From the NCBI GenBank assembly GCA_964547485.1, contig CAZJNU010000039.1, positions 1 to 24,017 on the forward strand: 24,017 nt of DNA. Direction: 5' to 3'. Every line of letters starts with the position of its first letter. Position 1 is the stretch's first letter. Positions 14,806 through 21,693 of this stretch are shown here, piece after piece. The notes under the pieces were generated by a model. That model saw nothing but the letters and a program-made list of their open reading frames with translations, did not search any database and was not told the origin of the DNA. Both the position numbers and the translations under genes were made by a program. Origin of the DNA: JACJWR01 sp964547485 (GTDB lineage: Bacteria; Actinomycetota; Actinomycetes; S36-B12; UBA10799).

Positions 14806-16722
14806 TCAACCATCGCGGTCGTTCTTCACCCCCGGCAGGAACCCCAGCCGGTTCCTGTGCTTCTCGTCCGGCAACGGGTCCTGGTAGCCGCCGCGCGGAG
14901 CTCGCTCGGTCGGTGAGGTGTCGTCGTCGCCGTTGTGGTTGCCGTCGACTGCAATCCGCTCATCGGCCGGCGAGATGTCCTCATCGTCACCGTTGCCGAC
15001 TTGATCGTGTGACTTACCTTTGAGTTCGGCGTGTTTGCGGGCCGCCCGGATACCCGCCGAGATGGAGTGCCACATCCGCTCGTCGCCGAGTCGCTCGACG
15101 AAGCCGGATTTCTTCAGCACCTGCCGGGCACGATAGAAGACCCGCACCAGATACAGGTCGACATGCCGTTCCTCGAGATGCGTCAGCAACAGCTCGAGTG
15201 CATCGACACTCGTGGTGTCCAACTGGCTGGTGGCCTCCATATCCAGCAGCAGCACTTGGACGTCCGGCTCCGAATCAACTTCCGCGAGCACTCCGTCGGC
15301 GATAGCTGTGGCATTAGCCCAGAACAGCGGAGCGTCGAGCCGGATGACCATCACGCCGTCGTAGGTCTTGCGCTCCGGGTGGTTCTCGATACTGCCCCAG
15401 GCCGCCTTCTCGTCCGGCACCTTGCCCATGATGTCCAGCTCGATCCGGCTGGACCGATAGACAAGGCCGAGCACTGCCAGTCCGACGGCGAACAGCAGGC
15501 CATAGAGCGGACCGAACACCAGCACCCCGAACATCGCGGCAAGCGCAGAGGTGAAGTCGTTCCGTCGGATGGACTTGTAGCGGCGCAGCGCATTGACATC
15601 CATCAGGCCCCAGACTGCCTGGATGACAATCGCCGAGAGCACCGCTTTCGGCAGCGGCGCGAGCAATTCGGCGAAGGCGACCAATGTCACCAACACGAGG
15701 GCGGCGGCAACGATCCCGGTGATCTGAGTTCGCCCGCCGGAGCGCAGCGAGGCGGCCGTCTTCGACAGCGACCCGGCCACCCCCAGGCCACCGGAGAAGC
15801 CGGCCCCGAGGTTGGCCGCTCCGGCGGCGATGAGTTCCTGATTGGTGTCGATTGTGTAGCCCTCCCGGGCCGCGAACAATCGCGCCGCACTCAGCCCTTC
15901 AGCCAGACCGACCATCGCCAGCGACAGCCCACCCAGGATCACCGGCGGGATCTCGGAGGCCGGGATATCGGGCAGACCCAGCGGTGGCAGACCCAGCGGC
16001 ACTGTCCCGACGGTGGTGACGCCCAGGTCGGACAGGTCCAGCCAGGAGGACATCGCGATGGCCACGATCAACACCACCAGTCCCCACGGGATTCGCGGAG
16101 CCAGTTTTGCGCCGAGGAACAGGATCGCCAACGCCGTGATTCCCACGGCGGCCGTCAATGGGGTGAATTGGCTGAGGTCCTTGATGATCTGGAGAGACCG
16201 GGCGAACACATCGCCGGTGACAGGTGGCAGCCCGAACAGGCTGGGAATCTCCCCCAGCACGATCAGCAGCACAAGGCCGAAGACGAAACCGGTCACGATC
16301 GGTCGCGAGAGGAACTCTGCCGCCCACCCCAATTTCGCCAGCCCACCGATCAGCAGGCCCAGTCCAGCGCCGATCGCCAGCGCCGAGGTCAGCGCGATCG
16401 CCTGGGCGGGGTCACCGTGGGCCATGTCGTTGACCAGCGATCCCGACAGTACCGAGACGGTGGAGACAGGTCCAACCACCAAGTGGGGCGACGAGCCGAG
16501 CACCGCATATGCCACCAGCGCCAGCGGGATTGCGTACAGGCCGACCAGCACCGGCACGCCCGCGATCGTCGCGTAGCCGAGCGACTGCGGAATCGCCAGG
16601 GCTGCCACCACCAGACCGGCCAGCAGATCCCCGGCGAGGTATCGGCGTCGATACCTCGGGAGCCAGCGGACGGCCGGTACGTGGCGCGCCCAGCCGTCCA
16701 CTGACCGGGTCCCTGCATCCAT
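14806..16722 (-). CDS. SulP-family anion transporter with C-terminal STAS domain
   Basis: A 638-residue inner-membrane transporter of the SulP/SLC26 family. Members carry sulfate, bicarbonate, dicarboxylates or other anions; the substrate cannot be told from sequence. The N-terminal signature is GLVVAALAIPQSLGYATIAG followed by VPVLVGLYAIPLALVAYAVL and SSPHLVVGPVSTVSVLSG. Some ten or more hydrophobic segments follow, with the conserved AAGAANLGAGFSGGLGVAGS and SKTAASLRSGGRTQITGI. A cytoplasmic STAS domain covers about residues 450-565 (VMVIRLDAPLFWANA, LLLDMEATSQLDTTSVDAL). The last 75 or so residues are hydrophilic, rich in Asp, Asn and Gly, with no recognisable fold. ATG at 16722 was chosen; a GTG at 16755 would add 11 residues but lacks a ribosome site. 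It ends 6 bases from the convergent D-LDH gene. Confidence 0.92.
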   Translation of the reverse strand: MDAGTRSVDGWARHVPAVRWLPRYRRRYLAGDLLAGLVVAALAIPQSLGYATIAGVPVLVGLYAIPLALVAYAVLGSSPHLVVGPVSTVSVLSGSLVNDMAHGDPAQAIALTSALAIGAGLGLLIGGLAKLGWAAEFLSRPIVTGFVFGLVLLIVLGEIPSLFGLPPVTGDVFARSLQIIKDLSQFTPLTAAVGITALAILFLGAKLAPRIPWGLVVLIVAIAMSSWLDLSDLGVTTVGTVPLGLPPLGLPDIPASEIPPVILGGLSLAMVGLAEGLSAARLFAAREGYTIDTNQELIAAGAANLGAGFSGGLGVAGSLSKTAASLRSGGRTQITGIVAAALVLVTLVAFAELLAPLPKAVLSAIVIQAVWGLMDVNALRRYKSIRRNDFTSALAAMFGVLVFGPLYGLLFAVGLAVLGLVYRSSRIELDIMGKVPDEKAAWGSIENHPERKTYDGVMVIRLDAPLFWANATAIADGVLAEVDSEPDVQVLLLDMEATSQLDTTSVDALELLLTHLEERHVDLYLVRVFYRARQVLKKSGFVERLGDERMWHSISAGIRAARKHAELKGKSHDQVGNGDDEDISPADERIAVDGNHNGDDDTSPTERAPRGGYQDPLPDEKHRNRLGFLPGVKNDRDG

Positions 16723-16808
16723 CGTTAAGCCATCTTCCGTTAATGTTCCATTCACCTGGGATGCTGACGGTACCGCCGTCCCACCGGGAACACCCGCCGG
16801 GAGGCACG

Positions 16809-16931
16809 ATGGATCGCCTACCGGCGAGCGTGCTGACGAGCACGCTGCAGCTGATGGCCGGTCCCGACGCCACCCCGCGGGAAGGTCAGGTTGCCGCGGT
16901 CAACCCGTTGGTGGCGCATCTGCAAGCGTGA
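16809..16931 (+). pseudogene. Truncated N-terminal fragment resembling a RecQ-type DNA helicase
   Basis: A 40-codon reading frame with a proper ATG and a GGGAGG ribosome site four bases upstream (16799-16804). Its product contains LMAGPDATPREGQ followed by AAVNPLVAHLQA and then stops. In actinobacterial RecQ-type helicases an equivalent N-terminal block (small residues, R-E-x-Q, AI/AV, LV) is followed at once by the Walker A region. Here the frame stops exactly where that region should begin and runs into the 3' end of the convergent oxidoreductase gene. The simplest reading is a gene remnant left by a deletion or rearrangement, with its original translation start preserved. The match is short and made from memory, so it could also be a small unrelated peptide gene. 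Confidence 0.35.
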
Positions 16932-16932
16932 G

Positions 16933-18579
16933 TCAGGAATCCTCCGGAATCATCAGGATCGCACCAGAGGGGCACTCGTTGACGCAGATCCCGCAGCCCT
17001 TGCAGTAATCTAGGTCGAACGCATAGTCGCGCCCGTTGTCCCCCTCGCCGGAGCCTTCGGCGAACTTGCGGACAGCGTTGTCGGGGCAGACACCGAAACA
17101 GTTGTCGCAGCCGAAACAGTTGCCGCAGGACAGACACCGACGTGCCTCGAACAGGGCATTCGACTCGTCCAGACCCTGTTTGACCTCATCGAACGAATCC
17201 AGCCGGCGCGCCAGGTCCAGCGTCGGGCGCACCGTCTTGTCGGCATCCGAGTAGTACCACGTGTTCAGCCGGTCGAAGGTCGCCAGCGCAGGTCGCGGCT
17301 GATGTAAGAATGGCTCGCCCCGCAGCCAGCCATCGATATTGCGCGCCGCCAGCTTCCCGTGGCCGATCGCAACCGTCACCGTCCGCTCCGACGGCACCAT
17401 GTCGCCGCCGGCGAAGATCCCCGCCGAGCCGGTCATCATCCGTTCGTCGACGGCGACCACCCCATTCCTGACGACCAACCCGGGCACGTCATCGAGCAGC
17501 GACAGGTCCACTTCCTGACCCAGCGCCAGTACCAGTGAGTCGGCGGCCAACTCGTCGGTCTCGCCGGTTGGCTGCGGGAAACCGTCGTCGTCCAGCTCCA
17601 TCCGCTCGACCGTGATGTGGTCAGCGTCGACATGTTTGATGGTCGACAGCCACCGCATCAGCACCCCCTCCTCGAGCGCCTCCTGCACCTCCAGATCGTT
17701 GGCCGGCATCCGATCCCGGGTGCGCCGGTAGACGATGATCGCCTCGTCGGCACCCAACCGCTTGGCAGTCCGGGCCGCGTCCATCGCGGTGTTTCCGCCG
17801 CCATACACCACCACCCGACGCCCGAGCAGCGGCTTCTCCTCGCCCTCCATCTCGCGCAGCATCCCGATCGCATCCAGCACATGCGCCGATTCCCCTGCCG
17901 GAATGTAGGTCCGCTTGCCGATGTGCGCGCCCACCGCCAGGAACACAGCGTCGAAGTTGCCCGCCGCCTTGGCCGCCAGCACATCGTCCACCCGACTGTT
18001 CAGGGTCAGTTCCACACCGGCGTCGAACACCCGCTGCAACTCGGCGTCCAGCACATCCCGCGGCAGCCGATAGGCGGGAATACCGAACCGCATCATTCCG
18101 CCGGCCTTCGGTCCGGCGTCGCGCACCTCGACCTGGTGACCGAACCGCCGCAAGTGGTATGCGGCCGACAGGCCGGACGGACCGGCCCCGATCACCAGCA
18201 CCCGCTTACCGGTGTCGACCTCGACCGGCGGTAACGTCCACCCCTCGCTGAGAGCGGCGTCGCCGAGGAACCGCTCCACCGAGTTGATCCCCACCGGCTG
18301 GTCGAGTTGGGCACGATTGCAGGCGGTCTGGCACGGGTGATAACAGACCCGACCCATGATTGCGGGAAACGGGTTGTCAGCCACCAACGTGCGCCAGGCG
18401 TCCTGGTAGCGCCCCTCTTCGGCGTCGTACAGCCACCCCTGGATGTTCTCGCCGGCTGGGCAGGCGTCATTGCAGGGCGGTAGACCGTTCTGGTACAACG
18501 GCCGCTCGGTTCGCCAGGACCCGGTCTTGTTGGCCAGGCTCGATCCCGGGTCCAGCGTGATCGCGAACGGTTTGTCCAT
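16933..18579 (-). CDS. GltD-like FAD/NAD(P) oxidoreductase fused to a C-terminal 2x[4Fe-4S] ferredoxin domain (Por complex partner)
   Basis: A 548-residue electron-transfer subunit, fourth gene of the por operon, its start sharing one base with the porB stop (TGATG). The N-terminal Fe-S helical domain of GltD/DPYD type has C36, C40, C79, C83 and C87 (PCNDACPAGENIQG, CYHPCQTACNRAQL). The FAD-binding loop is VLVIGAGPSGLSAAYHL (about 128-142) and the NAD(P)-binding loop YGGGNTAMDAARTA (259-272), with the family motif YRRTRDRMPA; GIFAGGDMV contacts FAD. The C-terminus holds two ferredoxin motifs: C488/C491/C494/C498, preceded by an extra C482/C485 pair, and C526/C529/C532/C536. GltD family members pass electrons between NAD(P)H and Fe-S partners. 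Since the operon has no separate ferredoxin-type delta subunit, this protein probably replaces it and links 2-oxoacid oxidation to NAD(P). That coupling is inference; the domains are seen directly. Confidence 0.9.
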   Translation of the reverse strand: MDKPFAITLDPGSSLANKTGSWRTERPLYQNGLPPCNDACPAGENIQGWLYDAEEGRYQDAWRTLVADNPFPAIMGRVCYHPCQTACNRAQLDQPVGINSVERFLGDAALSEGWTLPPVEVDTGKRVLVIGAGPSGLSAAYHLRRFGHQVEVRDAGPKAGGMMRFGIPAYRLPRDVLDAELQRVFDAGVELTLNSRVDDVLAAKAAGNFDAVFLAVGAHIGKRTYIPAGESAHVLDAIGMLREMEGEEKPLLGRRVVVYGGGNTAMDAARTAKRLGADEAIIVYRRTRDRMPANDLEVQEALEEGVLMRWLSTIKHVDADHITVERMELDDDGFPQPTGETDELAADSLVLALGQEVDLSLLDDVPGLVVRNGVVAVDERMMTGSAGIFAGGDMVPSERTVTVAIGHGKLAARNIDGWLRGEPFLHQPRPALATFDRLNTWYYSDADKTVRPTLDLARRLDSFDEVKQGLDESNALFEARRCLSCGNCFGCDNCFGVCPDNAVRKFAEGSGEGDNGRDYAFDLDYCKGCGICVNECPSGAILMIPEDS

Positions 18580-19631
18580 CAGAACACCTCTTCCGCGGTG
18601 ACCACGTTCTCGGTCGCCATCAGTTCGGCCGCAAGTGCCTCGTCCTGGTCGGCGGCCAACAGCGAGTAGCGGGCGATGTTTCGGTCGGCCTGCTGCTGCA
18701 GCCGCTCCAGCGTCGCCACGTCAGGTTCCGCGCCGAAGAGATGGCCATAGCGGCGCTGCCGTTTCAGATAGTCCACCACCGGGACCTGCGAGCGGATCTT
18801 GGTCACGGACGTGACCTCGCCGCGATGGGCCTCGAACACCGGGAACAACCCGCTCTGGGTCGCCAACCGGGCCAGGTTGATGGTGTCGTTGCTGGCCGAC
18901 CCCCAGCCGAGCGGGCACGGCACCAGGACGTGCAGGTAGCGGGCACCTCGGATGGACATCGCCGTCGTCGCCTTCGCCTCCAGATCGTGCAGGTCCGCCA
19001 CCGTGGCGGTCGCGACGTAGGGGATGTCATGGGCCATTGCGATCCTCGGCAGGTTCTTACCCTGCCCGAAGACGTTTCCCGGATGCTCCCCCACGGCCTG
19101 GGTGGTGGTGGTCCTAGCCGCCGGCGGGGTCGCGCCGGAGCGCTGCACGCCAGTGTTCATGTACGCCTCATTGTCGTAGCAGATGTACAGCACATCGTCG
19201 TTCCGCTCGAACATCCCCGACAGGGTCCCCATCCCGATATCGACGGTGCCGCCGTCGCCACCCTGTGCGACCACCCTGACGTCGGAACGCCCCTTCACCC
19301 GCAGTGCTGCGGCCACGCCACTGGCCACCGAAGGCGCGTTGCCGAACAGCGAGTGCAGCCACGGAATCTGCCAACTCGTCTCCGGGTAGGGGGTGGAGAA
19401 CACCTCCAGGCAGCCGGTCGCGTTGACCGCGACGATTTTGCCGTCGCAGGCCCTCATCGCAGCGTCGAGGGCGTACCGGGCGCCCAGCGCCTCGCCACAT
19501 CCTTGGCAGGCCCGATGACCGCTGTTGATCGAGTTGCTGCGTTTCGGATCCGACTGCACCGAGCTGACATCCAACAATCGGTTACCGACCGCGAACGAAC
19601 CGACCTGATAGAACTTCAGATGCTCGGTCAT
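18579..19631 (-). CDS. porB: 2-oxoacid:acceptor oxidoreductase beta subunit (TPP-binding, PorB-like)
   Basis: A 350-residue beta subunit of a pyruvate (or related 2-oxoacid) oxidoreductase, binding thiamine diphosphate and one [4Fe-4S] cluster. Cluster ligands are C42 and C45 in ACQGCGEALG, C74 in ATGCLEVF, and C239 in LVPCPLGW, the standard PorB set. The TPP/Mg motif is GGDGGTVDIG (124-133) with YDNEAYMNTG (152-161). The ATG at 19631 overlaps the porA stop by four bases (ATGA) and the gene's stop overlaps the start of the next gene, so all subunits should be made together. Pyruvate specificity is inferred from gene order and from neighbours acting on pyruvate. 2-oxoglutarate or branched-chain 2-oxoacid use cannot be excluded by sequence reading alone. 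Confidence 0.93.
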   Translation of the reverse strand: MTEHLKFYQVGSFAVGNRLLDVSSVQSDPKRSNSINSGHRACQGCGEALGARYALDAAMRACDGKIVAVNATGCLEVFSTPYPETSWQIPWLHSLFGNAPSVASGVAAALRVKGRSDVRVVAQGGDGGTVDIGMGTLSGMFERNDDVLYICYDNEAYMNTGVQRSGATPPAARTTTTQAVGEHPGNVFGQGKNLPRIAMAHDIPYVATATVADLHDLEAKATTAMSIRGARYLHVLVPCPLGWGSASNDTINLARLATQSGLFPVFEAHRGEVTSVTKIRSQVPVVDYLKRQRRYGHLFGAEPDVATLERLQQQADRNIARYSLLAADQDEALAAELMATENVVTAEEVF

Positions 19632-20920
19632 CGGTTACCCCTCGGAGTGGTCGGAGTGGTCGGATTACCGGCGTGCGGATCGCCGACCGCACCTAAGTCT
19701 CGGAGCATGTTCTCGGCCGCCGGACCGGACCGGCGTTTCGCCTTTGTGCGGGCAAGCTCGCGTTCGATCAGGTCGTAGCGAAGGTCCAGGAAGGACAACT
19801 CGGCCAGTTCCCGCCGCTGCGCCTGCAGCATCATCTCCCGCAGCGAGGAACTCAGTATCGGCCGGCCGCCCAGACCGGCGATCACGGTCTGGGTGGGAAT
19901 CGAGAGGCCGGCCAAGGCGGTGCGGATATTCGAGCTCACGATTCCGCCGATTCCCACTGCCAGCGACTTCTCCAACACCACCACGTTGGCCGCCCCGGCC
20001 AATGCCTGCCGTACCTGCGCCAACGGGAACGGCCGGAATGAGGTGATACCCAACACTCCGACCCGGTGGCCGTCCGCTCGCAGTTCATCGACGGCATCCT
20101 TCAACGTCCCCAACACCGACCCGAGAGCGACCACCACCGTCTCGGCATCCTCCAACTGATAGCAGGACACCAGCCCGCCGCGGGTACGGCCGGTCGCCGC
20201 GCCGAACTCGGCCGCGATCTCCGGAATCAAATCAAGCGCCTGCATCTGTCGCAGGTGGGCCAGATAGCGGACCTCAGTGAAGGCCTCCGGCCCGACCATC
20301 GCACCGATTGACACCGGCTCGTCGGGATCCAGGATCTGCCGAGGTTCGAATGACGGCAGGAACGCGTCGACCACCTCCTGCGACGGCAGATCCACCTCCT
20401 CCACCGCGTGGGTCAGGATGAAGCCATCCATGCAGACCATCACTGGCAGCGACACTGCCTCCGCCAGTAGGAAAGCCTGGATGTGCAGATCCACCGCCTC
20501 CTGATTGTCCTCGGCGTAGATCTGGATCCAGCCGGAGTCTCGTTGACTCATCGAGTCCGAGTGGTCATTCCAGATGTTGATCGGCGCCCCGATCGCCCGG
20601 TTGGCCACGGTCATCACGATCGGAAGCCCGAGACCAGAGGCGTTGTAGACCGCTTCGACCATGTACAACAGTCCTTGGCTGGCGGTCGCCGTATACGACC
20701 GAGCCCCCGCCGCGGAGGCTCCGATCGAGGCGCTCATCGCTGCGAATTCACTTTCCACGTTCAGGTACTCACAGTGATCCAACTCGCCCGATTTCACCAA
20801 CCGGCTGAGGGTCTCCACGATGTGCGTCTGCGGGGAGATCGGATAGGCACAGATCACTTCAGGTCGGGACAGGGCGACCGCCTGGGCCACGGCCTGCGAA
20901 CCCTCAATCTGTTGTCGCAT
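19628..20920 (-). CDS. porA: 2-oxoacid:acceptor oxidoreductase alpha subunit (PorA-like)
   Basis: A 430-residue alpha subunit providing the pyrimidine-binding half of the TPP site and the transketolase C-terminal-type domain. Visible are CAYPISPQTHIVETL (24-38; equivalent of the family's YPITPxT), VESEFAAMSASIGASAAGAR (55-74), TATASQGLLYMVEA, RAIGAPINIWNDHSDSM, RDSGWIQIYAEDNQEAVD and, near the C-terminus, VVVLEKSLAVGIGG. ATG at 20920 is chosen because it begins the conserved domain and has GGAGGG nine bases upstream; the frame is open to 21007, but that part overlaps porG coding sequence. It overlaps porG by 17 bases and porB by 4, so the operon is translationally coupled. Confidence 0.93.
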   Translation of the reverse strand: MRQQIEGSQAVAQAVALSRPEVICAYPISPQTHIVETLSRLVKSGELDHCEYLNVESEFAAMSASIGASAAGARSYTATASQGLLYMVEAVYNASGLGLPIVMTVANRAIGAPINIWNDHSDSMSQRDSGWIQIYAEDNQEAVDLHIQAFLLAEAVSLPVMVCMDGFILTHAVEEVDLPSQEVVDAFLPSFEPRQILDPDEPVSIGAMVGPEAFTEVRYLAHLRQMQALDLIPEIAAEFGAATGRTRGGLVSCYQLEDAETVVVALGSVLGTLKDAVDELRADGHRVGVLGITSFRPFPLAQVRQALAGAANVVVLEKSLAVGIGGIVSSNIRTALAGLSIPTQTVIAGLGGRPILSSSLREMMLQAQRRELAELSFLDLRYDLIERELARTKAKRRSGPAAENMLRDLGAVGDPHAGNPTTPTTPRGNR

Positions 20921-21503
20921 CGGCGCTGTCCCTCCAGGTTGCCAACTGCTCATGGACGTCGGCGTAGGCAGCAGCCGCCGCAGCTGCGTTCGCTTCACCG
21001 GTCGCACCCGGGAATCGCTCCAGCACGGCTCCCTGAACCCCGTCCAGCGAGACCATCCCGGTCAGCGCCGCGAACCCTCCCAACAGGACTGCATTGGGGA
21101 CCGGTCGACCCAAGTACTTCAGGGCGAGATCCGTCGCGGCGACCGTGACGATCCGCTCGGGCCGATGCGCTGCGGCAAACTCCTGCAGCCCTATTGTCAG
21201 TAGCGAGTGTCTGGTGTTGACCAACAGGTAGCCGTCGGTCGGCAGCCCGGACAGCAGGTCGACCTGATTCAACAGGGTGGCGTCCTGCACGATCAGTGCG
21301 TCGGGGACCAGGATGGGTTCGCGGTTGCGAATCTGCTCGTCGGCGATCCGGCAGTAGGCCACGACCGGTGCGCCGGTGCGCTCCGAACCGAAACTGGGAA
21401 AGGCTTGTGCGTGCTTGCCGGCGCCAAACGCCGCCACCGACAGAAGTTCCGCCGCGGTGACGACACCCTGACCGCCGCGACCGTGGATACGGGTCTGGAA
21501 CAC
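20904..21503 (-). CDS. porG: 2-oxoacid:acceptor oxidoreductase gamma subunit (PorG-like)
   Basis: A 199-residue gamma subunit, the first gene of the por operon. The family opening RIHGRGGQGVVTAAELLSVA is intact, followed by QAFPSFGSERTGAPV, VPDALIVQDATLL, GYLLVNTRHS and PNAVLLGGFAALTG. The gamma domain helps bind CoA in pyruvate oxidoreductases, consistent with acyl-CoA formation. It starts with GTG at 21503, closely preceded by GAGGAGGG. The C-terminus is Ala-rich. A 190-base divergent region separates it from the PPi-phosphofructokinase gene. Confidence 0.93.
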   Translation of the reverse strand: MFQTRIHGRGGQGVVTAAELLSVAAFGAGKHAQAFPSFGSERTGAPVVAYCRIADEQIRNREPILVPDALIVQDATLLNQVDLLSGLPTDGYLLVNTRHSLLTIGLQEFAAAHRPERIVTVAATDLALKYLGRPVPNAVLLGGFAALTGMVSLDGVQGAVLERFPGATGEANAAAAAAAYADVHEQLATWRDSADATTD

Positions 21504-21693
21504 AGCCCTCCTCTAGGTCTCCCGCGGGGAGTCCGAGATGCCAGCGACGCCCGGCGGGTAACTGATACCACCCAGCGTATCCGCGTATGTCTCATCGTCG
21601 CAGCGGCCAGGGTCGTCAACCATCCGCCACCCGCGGCAAATCAGGTCGACGCCGGTATGCGCGCCACCCTCCCGGGGCACTAGGTTGCTTCCC
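21504..21693. promoter_or_regulatory. Divergent por operon / PPi-PFK control region
   Basis: This 190-base gap must hold the start signals of both the por operon (-) and the phosphofructokinase gene (+). TAGGTT at 21681-21686 lies seven bases before the phosphofructokinase ATG with no ribosome site between, matching a -10 for a leaderless transcript. Other patterns are a short inverted repeat CTCCC-GCG-GGGAG at 21519-21531 and two GCGTAT copies at 21575-21580 and 21583-21588. I see no convincing -35 on either strand. Confidence 0.35.

Noticed and set aside
15031..16704. A 557-codon open frame on the plus strand opposite the SulP gene
   Set aside because: It is the antisense shadow of a well-recognised transporter. 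Its product is Gln/Arg/His-rich with no membrane, domain or family pattern, as expected for GC-rich codon bias read backwards.
20341..20358. A GGTTCGAAT sequence resembling a tRNA T-loop
   Set aside because: It lies within porA coding sequence, with no matching T-stem, anticodon arm or acceptor stem around it.
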